Assembly (NCBI RefSeq): GCF_003123685.1
Contig: NZ_QCYJ01000172.1
Location: 62,001-126,000 of the forward strand
Reading direction: 5' to 3'
DNA from: Nocardia aurea
GTDB taxonomy: Bacteria; Actinomycetota; Actinomycetes; Mycobacteriales; Mycobacteriaceae
Length of the DNA: 64,000 bases
This document shows positions 17,148-25,846 of the stretch, piece by piece (position 1 is the stretch's first letter; each line of letters starts with the position of its first letter). Under the pieces are notes generated by a model that was not told the origin of the DNA, ran no database searches, and worked only from the letters and a program-made list of their open reading frames with translations. Position numbers and translations under genes: made by a program.

Positions 17148-18533
17148 TCACTTCAGATCGTTCATGCTCAAACCCACGTCGGCGAGCGTCAGCGGCTTGC
17201 CGAAATCCTGGGTGTACTTGTAAGGGGTGAACCCACAACGGAACTGACCGTTGTTCGGCTTGAAATCAGCGGCCTTCCAACCCTCCGGGGTCGCCTGCTG
17301 CACGTTGAAGCAGCGCGGCTGCTCCGAGAGCGGCTTGGACAGATCGATCGGGGCCTGCAGGCCACCGGCGGTCCAGGCGGTCTCCTTGATCGCGGCGTTG
17401 TAGACACACGAGCGCGTCAGGCTGTCACCGCAGCTCGCGGCCGACTTGGCGAACAGCAGCCAGGTCTGGAAAGCCCGCAGTCCCTGGAAGGTGATCGCCG
17501 CACCGGGTGCGTACTTCGCGTACAGGTCCTTCAGCTCCGCGATGGCGGGAACCGAACCCGCGGCATCCAGCGGAGCGGTGCCGCTGAGGTCGGAGACGTT
17601 GGTCTGCGCGGCCAGCGAACCCTTCGCCGCGCTCAGGAAGGACTGGTTGTAGGCGTTGGCGTTGGCGTCGATCCAGTCCAGCTTGTAGTTCATGCTGGTC
17701 AGGATGTCTTCGAGCTTGGCCAGGTAGCGGAACTCGCCGAGGAAGATCAGGCCCTTGACGTTGTTGGCCTTGATGGCCTGCGCGTAGGGGGTCCAGTCCG
17801 AGACACCGGCGACCGGGTACAGGTCGTTGTAGACGATCTTCGCGCCCATGGCGTTGAAGAACTCGGTCTGCTTGTCGCCCATCGACTTGGTGATCGGCGA
17901 GTCGCCGTTGATCATGCCGATGGCGCCGAGCGAATCCGGGTAGGCCTCTTTGGTCAGCCACTCGTAAAGCCCGGTATACGGGTTGACGTTCTCCGAGGCG
18001 GAGGCGCCGTACGAGGGAACCTGCAGATCGGAGCCGGTATTGGGCACCTGGGTGACCTGCGCGGGGAATTCGGGAAGCGTGCACTTCAGCCGGTCCTTGA
18101 CGCCGAGTCCGTCCAGCGCGGCGCTACCGCCGACGAGGACGAAATCCTCACGGCAGGCCTCCAGCATCCGCTGGCGCACCTCCATCAGGTTGGTGTCGCG
18201 CAGATTCACATTGACCTTGCGGCCGTTGATCCCGCCCGCGGCGTTGCACCAGGACGTGAAGACCTTCGCGGCGTCGACGTAGTCCGGGTTCTTGGTGAAC
18301 CCGACATCGGAGAACATGCCGACCTCGATATCGGACGCCGTGACCCCTTGCGTCGGAGCGCTTTTCGCGCTGCCGGGCTGACAGACGCCGTTGAGGCTGC
18401 CGAAGTTCGCCGCGGCGGCGGGCCCCGACGAGCCACCACCTTCGACGGCCTCGGTGCCACCACCCTCACGAGCGCAACCAGCTGCCACCAGCGCGATCGC
18501 GATCAGGGCAACGACTATTCGCTGCGGTTTCAC
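17148..18533 (-). CDS. livK: branched-chain-type ABC transporter substrate-binding lipoprotein
   Basis: The 461-residue precursor begins with a short basic segment, a hydrophobic core and the lipobox LVAAGC, so it should be lipidated and held outside the membrane. The mature protein has the type I periplasmic binding fold (Peripla_BP_6): early GVTASDIEVGMFSDVG, a central domain crossover, and long C-terminal segments. The GTG start is preceded by GAGGAGG. The first gene of the transporter operon, it diverges from the Rieske oxygenase operon across an operator palindrome at 18817-18831. That placement suggests it binds the compound degraded by the cluster. Confidence 0.9.
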   Translation of the reverse strand: MKPQRIVVALIAIALVAAGCAREGGGTEAVEGGGSSGPAAAANFGSLNGVCQPGSAKSAPTQGVTASDIEVGMFSDVGFTKNPDYVDAAKVFTSWCNAAGGINGRKVNVNLRDTNLMEVRQRMLEACREDFVLVGGSAALDGLGVKDRLKCTLPEFPAQVTQVPNTGSDLQVPSYGASASENVNPYTGLYEWLTKEAYPDSLGAIGMINGDSPITKSMGDKQTEFFNAMGAKIVYNDLYPVAGVSDWTPYAQAIKANNVKGLIFLGEFRYLAKLEDILTSMNYKLDWIDANANAYNQSFLSAAKGSLAAQTNVSDLSGTAPLDAAGSVPAIAELKDLYAKYAPGAAITFQGLRAFQTWLLFAKSAASCGDSLTRSCVYNAAIKETAWTAGGLQAPIDLSKPLSEQPRCFNVQQATPEGWKAADFKPNNGQFRCGFTPYKYTQDFGKPLTLADVGLSMNDLK

Positions 18534-18796
18534 CGTTTTCCTCCTCTGTGGGCTCGGCGTCCCGTATGCGAAGCCGATACGTCGTCGACGTCTTGCCCGT
18601 GCTCGTCGATGAGCTGCGGGTGCCTGGCATGGCACCGTCCGCTCCAGGGAAACTATCTTCTCAGATTTGGATAATCAATATCTGTTTTTCGGAGAGTCAC
18701 ACCTGCACCCCTGGTCCGGCCGCCCTCAGCCCGCCGGGAGCCTCCCGCCGGTGACGTGACTTCTACCCCGCTGATTGACAGCAGCCCGGCGGCGTG

Positions 18797-18816
18797 AAAA
18801 TCTGATGACAGATTTT
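18797..18816. promoter_or_regulatory. inverted repeat abutting the operator
   Basis: AAAATCTG, four bases, CAGATTTT: a perfect 8-bp inverted repeat that ends exactly where the GAGAAT palindrome begins. It could be a second regulator's site (activator or repressor) for the importer and Rieske promoters. Confidence 0.5.
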
Positions 18817-18831
18817 GAGAATGCTATTCTC
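18817..18831. promoter_or_regulatory. regulon operator GAGAATgctATTCTC
   Basis: Perfect 6-3-6 palindrome between divergent LivK and Rieske operons. It is one of six perfect copies in the window. Its right arm includes TATTCT, which could serve as a -10 element, so binding would block transcription directly. Confidence 0.85.
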
Positions 18832-18866
18832 TTAACGGAGAGCAGCAATGTGCAGGACTGCGGGGG

Positions 18867-18888
18867 GACAGCCCGGTTTCGGGCTGTC
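18867..18888 (+). other. leader hairpin upstream of Rieske gene
   Basis: GACAGCCCG and CGGGCTGTC form a perfect 9-bp stem with a four-base loop, about 95 bp before the TTG start. It could attenuate or stabilise the message. No T-run follows. Confidence 0.45.
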
Positions 18889-18981
18889 ACCGCGTGGCCC
18901 GCCTCAGGTCTTGACCGGACCGCCCACCGGTCATGGCAGTCAACCCCTTCGGCGATCCGCCGGACCAGGAAAGGTAATCCC

Positions 18982-20253
18982 TTGGCAAAATTCAGCAAGC
19001 CGGCTGCGGGAAGCTGGACGCAGAACTATCCCGAGCTCGGCACGGGGCCGGTGGACTACACCGACTCGGTCGACCCCGCCTTCTACGAGGACGAGCGCCA
19101 CGCGATCTTCCGCCGGAACTGGCTGAATGTCGGCCGGGTCGAGCAGCTCCCCCGCGTCGGCAGCTACTTCACCAAGGAACTGCCCTGCATCGGCTCCTCG
19201 GTCGTGATCAACAAGGACCGCGACGGCGAGATCCACGCCTTCCACAACATCTGCCGTCACCGCGGCAACAAGCTGGTCTGGGACGACTTCCCGAACGAGG
19301 AGACCTCCGGCTCCTGCCGTCAGTTCACCTGCAAGTACCACGCGTGGCGCTACGAACTCAACGGTGATCTGGCCTTCGTCCAGCAGGAGAAGGAATTCTT
19401 CGACCTGGACAAGAGCAAGTACGGCCTCAAGACCATCCGCTGCGAGGTGTGGGAGGGGTTCATCTTCATCAACCTCGACGTCAACGCCAAGCCGCTGACC
19501 GAGTTCCTCGGCCCGCTGATCAAGGGCACCGAGGGTTACCCGTTCCACGAGATGACCGAGGTCTACAGCTACAAGGCCGAGATCGGCAGTAACTGGAAGC
19601 TGTTCATCGACGCCTTCGCCGAGTTCTACCACGCGCCGATCCTGCACCAGAAGCAGGCGGTCAAGGACGAGGCCAGCAAGCTGCTCGACGTCGGCTTCGA
19701 GGCGCTGCACTACCAGATCGAGGCGCCGCATTCGATGGTCTCCTCGTGGGGCGGCATGGCCCCGCCGAAGGACCCGAACATGGTCAAGCCGATCGAGCGC
19801 AAACTGCGCAGCGGCCTTTTCGGTCCGTGGGATCGCCCCGACATCGAGGGCCTGGATCCGCTGCCCGAGGGCATCAACCCGGCCCGCCACCGCGCGTGGG
19901 GCATCGACGAGTTCGAGATCTTCCCGAACATGTCGCTGCTGTTCTGGGCGCCGGGCTGGTACCTGACCTACCACTACTGGCCGACCGCGGTGAACAAGCA
20001 CATCTTCGAGGCCAACCTCTACTTCGTTCCCGCCAAGACCGCGCGCGAGCGGCTGGCCCAGGAACTGGCCGCCGTGACCTTCAAGGAGTACGCGTTGCAG
20101 GACGCGAACACCCTCGAGGCCACCCAGACCATGCTCGCCACCCGCGAGATCAGCGACTTCCCGCTCAACGACCAGGAAGTGCTGCTGCGCCACCTGCACA
20201 CCACCGTCCAGCGAATCGTGGAGGAATACCGCAATGACAACGTCAACAACTGA
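18982..20253 (+). CDS. Rieske non-heme iron oxygenase, alpha subunit
   Basis: The 423-residue protein has the Rieske ligands Cys91-Arg-His93 and Cys117-x2-His120, and the catalytic-domain motif NWKLFIDAFAEFYHAPILH with His217 and His222 as mononuclear iron ligands. Such enzymes insert O2 into aromatic, alicyclic or steroid substrates and need an electron-transfer reductase. The only candidate here is the reductase at 35014-36069, whose promoter carries the same operator. TTG is the start because AGGAAAGG precedes it; the open frame further upstream crosses the leader hairpin. It overlaps the next small gene by 20 bp. Substrate unknown. Confidence 0.9.
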   Translation: MAKFSKPAAGSWTQNYPELGTGPVDYTDSVDPAFYEDERHAIFRRNWLNVGRVEQLPRVGSYFTKELPCIGSSVVINKDRDGEIHAFHNICRHRGNKLVWDDFPNEETSGSCRQFTCKYHAWRYELNGDLAFVQQEKEFFDLDKSKYGLKTIRCEVWEGFIFINLDVNAKPLTEFLGPLIKGTEGYPFHEMTEVYSYKAEIGSNWKLFIDAFAEFYHAPILHQKQAVKDEASKLLDVGFEALHYQIEAPHSMVSSWGGMAPPKDPNMVKPIERKLRSGLFGPWDRPDIEGLDPLPEGINPARHRAWGIDEFEIFPNMSLLFWAPGWYLTYHYWPTAVNKHIFEANLYFVPAKTARERLAQELAAVTFKEYALQDANTLEATQTMLATREISDFPLNDQEVLLRHLHTTVQRIVEEYRNDNVNN

Positions 20254-20593
20254 GGCCGCGACCGTGACCAAGCAGCTGCCCGAAGAGTTCGCCGCTCTCT
20301 CCCGGTTCTCCGCCTGGATCCTGCCGACCGAGCCCGAGCGCTACACCAAGCGCCTGGCCTCGTCGATGGAGGAGATGCAGGACCTCTACGACGTCGGCAT
20401 GGAGCACCTCGACGCCGCGCTCGACTACTGCGACAAGTTCGACATCAACGATCTGCCCGACGAGGCTCGCAACCTGTTCCACCTGTTGCAGTCGGTCGTC
20501 ATGGTGTCGTTCCCGATCGAGTGCTGGAGCCAGGCCCGGGTGCCCGACTCCGGCGCGGCCTACGTCGCGTTGGTCCACGAGCCTGTGGTCTGA
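20234..20593 (+). CDS. small helical protein coupled to the Rieske oxygenase
   Basis: This 119-residue acidic protein has no signal peptide, membrane segment or recognised domain. The centre (about residues 35-95) is predicted helical and rich in Glu, Asp and Leu, with two Cys (in LDYCDKFD and IECWSQ). Its start lies 20 bp inside the Rieske gene, so the two are translationally coupled and probably made in equal amounts. It is not a standard beta subunit, which would be a larger cystatin-like fold. A dedicated partner or stability factor of the oxygenase is the simplest inference. Confidence 0.75.
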   Translation: MTTSTTEAATVTKQLPEEFAALSRFSAWILPTEPERYTKRLASSMEEMQDLYDVGMEHLDAALDYCDKFDINDLPDEARNLFHLLQSVVMVSFPIECWSQARVPDSGAAYVALVHEPVV

Positions 20594-20596
20594 CCC

Positions 20597-21838
20597 ATGA
20601 CGGCGCTGACACTGAAAGCCGCCGGCCTGCTCGACGTCGACACCGGCACCATCGTCCGACCCGGAATCATTCGGATCGAGGACGATCGGATCGTCGGTGT
20701 CGGCGGTACCGACACATCCGTGTCGGATGAGGCCGAATCCGGTGAGGTCGTCGATCTGGGCGACGTCGTCCTGATGCCGGGCCTGATGGACATGGAGGTC
20801 AACCTCCTGATGGGAGGCCGGGGCGAAACCGGCCTGGCCTCCAGTGTCAAGGACGACCCGGCACTGCGCATGCTGCGTGCGGTGGGCAATGCCCGTCGCA
20901 CGCTGCGTGCGGGTTTCACCACCGTCCGCAACCTCGGCCTGTTCGTGAAGACCGGCGGTTATCTGCTCGACGTGGCGTTGGGCAAGGCGATCAACGCGGG
21001 CTGGATCGACGGCCCGCGGATCGTGCCCGCCGGACACGCGATCACCCCGACCGGCGGTCATCTCGATCCGACGATGTTCGCCGCCTTCGCGCCCGACGTC
21101 CTGCACCTGACCCTCGAAGAGGGAATCGCCAACGGTGTCGACGAAGTGCGCAAGGCGGTGCGGTACCAGATCAAGCACGGCGCGCAGCTGATCAAGATCT
21201 GCGTGTCCGGTGGCGTCATGTCCCTGACGGGCGAGCCGGGCGCACAGCATTATTCGGACGAGGAACTGCTCGCGATCGTCGACGAGGCGCATCGGCGCGG
21301 ACTCAAGGTCGCGGCGCACACCCACGGCGCCGAAGCGGTCAAGCACGCGGTCGCCGCGGGTATCGACTGCATCGAGCACGGCTTCCTCATCGATGACGAG
21401 GCGATCGACCTGATGGTCGAGAACGGCACCTGGCTGGTGCCGACCACCCGCCTCGCCGACGCCATGGACGTGTCCAAGGCCGAGCCCGAATTACAGGCCA
21501 AAGCGGCGTTGATGTTCCCCAAGGCCCGCACCTCGGTGCTGGCCGCCTACAAGGCGGGGGTCAAGATCGCGGTCGGCACCGACGCGCCCGCGATCCCGCA
21601 CGGCCGCAACGCCGACGAACTGGTCGCGCTCGTCGAACGCGGACTGCCCGCGATCGACGTGCTGCGGGCGGCGACGATCAGGGGCGCCGAACTGATCGGG
21701 GTCACCGACCGCGGCAGGCTGGCCGAGGGACAACTGGCCGACATCATCGCCGTCCCCGGCGATCCCACGCACGACATCACCGTCACCAGGGACGTGCGAT
21801 TCGTGATGAAAGGCGGAAAGATCTATGTCCAGAAATGA
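20597..21838 (+). CDS. amidohydrolase-superfamily protein lacking the HxH motif
   Basis: The 413-residue protein has the amidohydrolase layout: an N-terminal beta-sandwich, then a TIM barrel ending in a second beta segment (GRLAEGQLADIIAVPGDP). Later metal-site features are present: Lys in LIKICVSGG (possible carboxylated lysine), His in AAHTHG, His in CIEHGF and Asp in VGTDAPA. But the first site, normally PGLIDxHxH, reads PGLMDMEVNLL, with Glu67 and Asn69 in place of both His. The metal centre is therefore altered, perhaps mononuclear, and the reaction may differ from simple amide hydrolysis. It lies 3 bp after the small Rieske-linked gene and overlaps the SnoaL-like gene by 14 bp. Confidence 0.82.
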   Translation: MTALTLKAAGLLDVDTGTIVRPGIIRIEDDRIVGVGGTDTSVSDEAESGEVVDLGDVVLMPGLMDMEVNLLMGGRGETGLASSVKDDPALRMLRAVGNARRTLRAGFTTVRNLGLFVKTGGYLLDVALGKAINAGWIDGPRIVPAGHAITPTGGHLDPTMFAAFAPDVLHLTLEEGIANGVDEVRKAVRYQIKHGAQLIKICVSGGVMSLTGEPGAQHYSDEELLAIVDEAHRRGLKVAAHTHGAEAVKHAVAAGIDCIEHGFLIDDEAIDLMVENGTWLVPTTRLADAMDVSKAEPELQAKAALMFPKARTSVLAAYKAGVKIAVGTDAPAIPHGRNADELVALVERGLPAIDVLRAATIRGAELIGVTDRGRLAEGQLADIIAVPGDPTHDITVTRDVRFVMKGGKIYVQK

Positions 21839-22241
21839 CGACCTGCTGGATATCCAGCAGTTGCTGGCCCGATACGCCGTGTTTATCACGCAGGGCGATA
21901 TCGACGGGGTGGTAAAGGTTTTCACCCCGGACGGCACCTACAGCGCTTTCGGCGACACCTACACCCTGGACCTTTTCCCGGAGCTGGTCGCCGCCGCGCC
22001 CAAGGGCCTGTTCCTCACGGGCACACCGGTTCTCGACATCGATGGCGACACCGCGTCGGGCACCCAGCCGCTGTGCTTCATCGACAACAGCACCCACGAC
22101 ATGCGGATCGGGTACTACACCGACCACATCGTCCGCACCGAGGACGGCTGGCGGATCAAGACGCGACGGATGACCTTCATCCGTCGCAACGGCGATCACG
22201 ATTCCGGAATCCCGCACGCCTTCGAGCGTTCCAAGGCATGA
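21825..22241 (+). CDS. SnoaL-like (NTF2-fold) protein
   Basis: A 138-residue single-domain protein with the NTF2/SnoaL pattern: N-terminal helices (LLDIQQLLARYAVFITQGDIDGVVKVF) followed by a curved beta sheet (GTYSAFGD, TASGTQPLCFID, MRIGYYTDHIVRTEDGWRIKTRRM). The fold binds hydrophobic ligands and in catabolic pathways serves as dehydratase, isomerase or cyclase. It is translationally coupled at both ends, overlapping the amidohydrolase by 14 bp and the dehydrogenase by 4 bp, and so belongs to the same pathway step group. No catalytic residue can be assigned with confidence. Confidence 0.82.
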   Translation: MSRNDDLLDIQQLLARYAVFITQGDIDGVVKVFTPDGTYSAFGDTYTLDLFPELVAAAPKGLFLTGTPVLDIDGDTASGTQPLCFIDNSTHDMRIGYYTDHIVRTEDGWRIKTRRMTFIRRNGDHDSGIPHAFERSKA

Positions 22242-23353
22242 CGGCGGTAGACACCGACCCGCACGCGCAGATCGCCGCATTCCGCGACGGTCTGCGCGCG
22301 TGGCTCGCAGACAACGATCTGACCCCGGGCCCGGATCACTCGCTCGACGGACAGGTCGAGCAGTTGATGCGGGTCCGTCGCGCGCTCTACGACGCGGACT
22401 GGATGCGCTACGGCTGGCCCGCCGAAGTGACCGGCCTCGGTGGGCCCGCCGCGCTGCGCGCGATCCTCGGCGAGGAGATCGCCACCCGCGATCTGGCCGA
22501 ACCCGGCATCTATTCGATGATCGAGGTGCTCGCGCCGACGATGATCTCCTACGCGCGACCGGAACTGGCGGCCGAGATGGTGCCGCTGCTGCTCTCCGGC
22601 CGCGAACAGTGGTGCCAGGGCTTCTCCGAACCGGGCTCGGGCAGCGATCTGGCCTCCCTGTCCACCAAGGCCACCCAGCGCGGTGACGAATGGGTGGTGA
22701 GCGGTCAGAAGGTATGGACCAGCCTGGCCCAGTACGCCGCCCGCTGCGTCCTGCTGACCCGCACCGGTCCCGGCCACGACGGCATCACCGCCTTCTTCGT
22801 CGACATGGACTCCCCCGGCATCACCGTCCGTCCGCTGCGCACCATGCACGGCGTCGACGAATTCGCCGAGGTGTTCTTCGACGACGTGGTCGTGCCCGCC
22901 GATCGCATGCTCGGCAAACCGGGCGACGGCTGGCGGGTGGCGATGGATCTGCTGCCCTACGAACGTTCGACGTGCTTCTGGCATCGGATCGCCTATCTGC
23001 TCACCCGGCTCGACCAGGTGATCGAGCAGACGACCATCGCCGACGACGCCGAACTCGGCGCGGCCTACCTCGCCCTGCACACCGTGCGGTGCCGATCCCT
23101 GGGAACCCAGCGGCGATTGGCCGCGGGCGAACGGCTCGGCGCGGAGACCTCGATCGACAAGGTTCTGCTCGCGACCGCCGAACAGCGTCTGTTCGACACC
23201 GCGCGCGATCTGCTCCCCGGTGAGGTGGAATTCGGCGAATCGCCGTGGCGCACCGAATTTCTCTACTCGCGGGCGGCCACGATCTACGGCGGAACCGCCG
23301 AGATCCAGCGCAACATCATCGCCCGGCGATTGCTGGACCTGGGGAAGGAATGA
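22238..23353 (+). CDS. acyl-CoA dehydrogenase, larger subunit of a pair
   Basis: The 371-residue protein has the signature CQGFSEPGSGSDLASLSTKA and ends ATIYGGTAEIQRNIIARRLL, the standard C-terminal helix. It is followed at once (ATGA) by a shorter, divergent dehydrogenase. Such side-by-side pairs form alpha2beta2 enzymes in actinobacterial steroid side-chain degradation (FadE26-27, FadE28-29 types), accepting bulky ring-bearing acyl-CoAs. Pairing thus suggests a bulky substrate (inference). Confidence 0.88.
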   Translation: MTAVDTDPHAQIAAFRDGLRAWLADNDLTPGPDHSLDGQVEQLMRVRRALYDADWMRYGWPAEVTGLGGPAALRAILGEEIATRDLAEPGIYSMIEVLAPTMISYARPELAAEMVPLLLSGREQWCQGFSEPGSGSDLASLSTKATQRGDEWVVSGQKVWTSLAQYAARCVLLTRTGPGHDGITAFFVDMDSPGITVRPLRTMHGVDEFAEVFFDDVVVPADRMLGKPGDGWRVAMDLLPYERSTCFWHRIAYLLTRLDQVIEQTTIADDAELGAAYLALHTVRCRSLGTQRRLAAGERLGAETSIDKVLLATAEQRLFDTARDLLPGEVEFGESPWRTEFLYSRAATIYGGTAEIQRNIIARRLLDLGKE

Positions 23354-24162
23354 CCGTGGCCGATTCCGGTGCCGATCGGGCCGAACTCGAACTGCTCACC
23401 GACACACTGCGCAAAACCCTGACCTCGGCCAGTGGTCACGAGCTCGACACCGCGCTCGCCGAACTGGGCTGGCCGGATGTGCTCGACGATCTGCCGGATC
23501 TGGCCGTACCGCTGGTGTTCCGGCTGCTCGGTGAGACCGGGGCGCACGCCTCGGTGCTCAACGACGTGGTCCGCAGGGCCGCCGGATGGACCGGAACCGA
23601 TCCGGTGACGCTGCCGTTCGCCGGCGGCACCTTCGTGATCTGGGACAGCACCGGCGGCGCGGGCAGTGCGGTCGATGAGCAACTCGCGCTGCGCACGCTC
23701 ACGGAAGGGACGGTGCTTCCCGCCGAGGCCTTGGCCGAGGGCAGGCGGGCATTGGGCTGGTGGTTGCTCGGGACGGGCCACACCATGCTCGCCCTCGCCA
23801 GGCGCCATGCCGTCGAGCGCACCCAGTTCGGCCGTCCGCTGGCGTCCTTCCAGGCGGTGCGGCATCGGCTCGCCGAAACCCTCGTCGCGTTGGAAGGGGC
23901 CGAAGCCGCCCTGAACAACGCCGACGGCGAACTCGGCGCGCTGTTGGCGAAGGCCGCGGCGGGACAGGCGGCGCTCACCGCCGCCAGGCACTGCCAGCAG
24001 GTGCTCGGCGGTATCGGTTTCACCGCCGAACACGATCTGTCCCGGCATGTCCGCCGCACCCTGGTGCTGGACGGATTACTCGGCAGCGCAAGGGAACTCA
24101 CCCGCGAGGCGGGTGCGCTCATCCGCGCGAACGGTTCGGCGCCGCGACTGGCTCAGCTCTGA
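23350..24162 (+). CDS. acyl-CoA dehydrogenase-like smaller subunit
   Basis: At 270 residues this is shorter than a complete acyl-CoA dehydrogenase (about 380). The middle beta domain is reduced, while the C-terminal helical domain is kept, including HAVERTQFGRPLASFQAVRH and QQVLGGIGFTAEHDLSRHVRRT. It lacks the EPGSGSD signature of its partner. This matches the second subunit of heteromeric dehydrogenases, which contributes part of the FAD site. It ends the Rieske operon; a strong terminator follows 61 bp on. Confidence 0.85.
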   Translation: MTVADSGADRAELELLTDTLRKTLTSASGHELDTALAELGWPDVLDDLPDLAVPLVFRLLGETGAHASVLNDVVRRAAGWTGTDPVTLPFAGGTFVIWDSTGGAGSAVDEQLALRTLTEGTVLPAEALAEGRRALGWWLLGTGHTMLALARRHAVERTQFGRPLASFQAVRHRLAETLVALEGAEAALNNADGELGALLAKAAAGQAALTAARHCQQVLGGIGFTAEHDLSRHVRRTLVLDGLLGSARELTREAGALIRANGSAPRLAQL

Positions 24163-24223
24163 GCGCTCCGCTCGGTTTTCCTGAGAGCACCCCGACGTAG
24201 CACCTCGAAACACTCCGAACGCC

Positions 24224-24265
24224 GAATGGCCCGGTCCCCGACTCTGTGTCGGGACCGGGCCATTC
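24224..24265. terminator. strong bidirectional terminator
   Basis: A perfect 15-bp stem (24224-24238 with 24251-24265) with a 12-base loop, followed by GGTGTTTCT on the plus strand. It closes the Rieske operon and the convergent lipoprotein gene. Confidence 0.85.
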
Positions 24266-24300
24266 GGTGTTTCTACCGGCTCATCGGCAGGCCGCTGGAA

Positions 24301-24816
24301 TCAGCAGGCGGCCGAAGTACCACCCTGAAGGGCCATCAGCGCGCAGAAGGTGCTGGCGCCGACCTTCCACTTGCCGTCGATCTTCACGGCCTCGCCACCC
24401 TGGTTCGGCAGCACCGGGTTGCCGCCCATGAGCAGCGTGTAGGTGACCTTGGCGTTGGTCGCGTCGACCACCTTGACGGCCGAAACGGTGGCGGTGGTGC
24501 CGCCCTTGGCCGGGTCGGCGGCCTGCGCCTGCAGGACCGGCGCGAAGATATCGCCCTTCTCGACCGACGCGATGCGCTGGTCGACCGGCGCGGCGGCGTT
24601 GAAGAAGACGGTGTAGGCGTCGGTGATCGCCTTGGTGGTCTCGGCATCGGCGGCGCCGGGCGCGGCGGCGGCCGAGCTCGCGGCACTGCTTGCCGAGGCG
24701 GACGTCGAAGCCGAATCGCTCGACTCGTCATCGGAGCTACAGCCGGTCAGGGCGACGGCCGCGACAAGCGCGAGACCACTACACACCGCGGCAGTGCGGG
24801 GGAACGAAATGCGCAT
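24301..24816 (-). CDS. MTB12-like lipoprotein
   Basis: The 171-residue precursor has a signal peptide ending in the lipobox ALTGC, then a Ser/Ala-rich linker (about residues 28-55) and a compact domain with PVDQRIASVEKGDIFAPVLQ and TATVSAVKVVDATNAKVTYTLL. This closely resembles the mycobacterial low-molecular-weight antigen MTB12 (CFP-2) domain. It would sit on the outer face of the membrane or be released. The family's function is unknown. It stands alone between operons, with no regulon operator, and is probably not part of the pathway. Confidence 0.8.
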   Translation of the reverse strand: MRISFPRTAAVCSGLALVAAVALTGCSSDDESSDSASTSASASSAASSAAAAPGAADAETTKAITDAYTVFFNAAAPVDQRIASVEKGDIFAPVLQAQAADPAKGGTTATVSAVKVVDATNAKVTYTLLMGGNPVLPNQGGEAVKIDGKWKVGASTFCALMALQGGTSAAC

Positions 24817-25060
24817 GAGAAATCCTCGTCTCAGGAAAGGGAATTGCTGAACGGCCTCGGTGCCCCGAATTGCCGAACATTTATTTGTGCACGATCGCGT
24901 CGTATAGATGGGTGCGGCGCGATCTGTGCTTCATCGCCGGTTACGCCTGCTCGGCGATACCGGCGGCCGACTCGATGTTGTCGATACCGGCGTACCGGTC
25001 GCTACGCGGGTCACCAGCGACTCGGAAAACTGTAAGCGATGCCGTAAACATTGGGGAGAA

Positions 25061-25846
25061 TTATTCGATATTCGCCTTCATGTCTTCCAGCTGCACCAGA
25101 ATCGGTAAACCGTTCTCGCTGAGGGCATTTCCGTGACCCGTCTGGTGCACATCGAATACGGACTGGATGGCAGCGTAGAACCCCTGCACATCCAGGGTCT
25201 GATTGACCGCGCGTTTGGCCTGGCGCAGTCCGAACCGCGGCATGGCCGCGATCCTGGTGGCCAGCGCCCTGGTCTGCTCGTCGAGTTCGGCGCGCGGGAC
25301 GACGGTGTTGACCATGCCGACCTGCGCGGCCTCCTCGGCGGTCACCGGTCGCCCGGTGAACAGGATCTCCTTGGCCTTGCGCGCGCCGAGTTCCCAGGTG
25401 TGACCGTGGTATTCGACGCCGCCGATGCCCATGAGCACGACCGGGTCGGAGAACTGGGCGTCGTCGGCGGCGACGATGAGATCGCACGGCCAGACCAGCA
25501 GCAGCCCGCCCGCGATGCAGCGGCCCTGCACCGAGGCGATGGACGGCTTGGGGACGTTGCGCCAGCGCAGCGAGTACTCGAGATAGCGGCGGGCCTCGTT
25601 GGTGTAGATCCGCTCGAGGGTGATCTTGCCCCAGTCCGCCTTCGAACCCGCCCGCAGATCGTGCCCCGCCGAGAAATGCTTGCCTTCGGCGCGCAGCACG
25701 ATGACCGCGACATCGTCGTCGTCGGCGGCGCGGGTCCAGGCCGCATCGAGTTCGTCGAGCAGTTCACTGTTCTGCGCGTTGGCCGCATCGGCCCGGTCGA
25801 GCGAAATGGTGGCGATCTTGTCGGCCACCTCGTAGCGAATGTACAA
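25061..25846 (-). CDS. enoyl-CoA hydratase family protein
   Basis: This 261-residue crotonase has the CoA-binding GKHFSAGHDL and QGRCIAGGLLLVWPCDL segments. The first classical catalytic glutamate is replaced by Leu in GLLLVW, whereas Glu occurs in GGVEYHGHTWELG, a form seen in actinobacterial EchA variants. Hydratase or a related crotonase reaction (isomerase, hydrolase) is possible. TTG at 25846 is the start, with GAGGAG upstream. It diverges from the first TetR gene across an operator at 26014-26028. Confidence 0.82.
   Translation of the reverse strand: MYIRYEVADKIATISLDRADAANAQNSELLDELDAAWTRAADDDDVAVIVLRAEGKHFSAGHDLRAGSKADWGKITLERIYTNEARRYLEYSLRWRNVPKPSIASVQGRCIAGGLLLVWPCDLIVAADDAQFSDPVVLMGIGGVEYHGHTWELGARKAKEILFTGRPVTAEEAAQVGMVNTVVPRAELDEQTRALATRIAAMPRFGLRQAKRAVNQTLDVQGFYAAIQSVFDVHQTGHGNALSENGLPILVQLEDMKANIE

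Larger units (their letters stand above)
18534..18981. other. divergent control region between importer and Rieske operon
   Basis: No gene is supported in this 448-bp gap. It contains an operator (18817-18831), an abutting inverted repeat (18797-18816), a second imperfect palindrome (about 18663-18685, CAGAT...ATCTG arms) and a leader hairpin (18867-18888). The Rieske leader would be 100-150 nt, unusually long compared with other promoters here. Confidence 0.7.
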
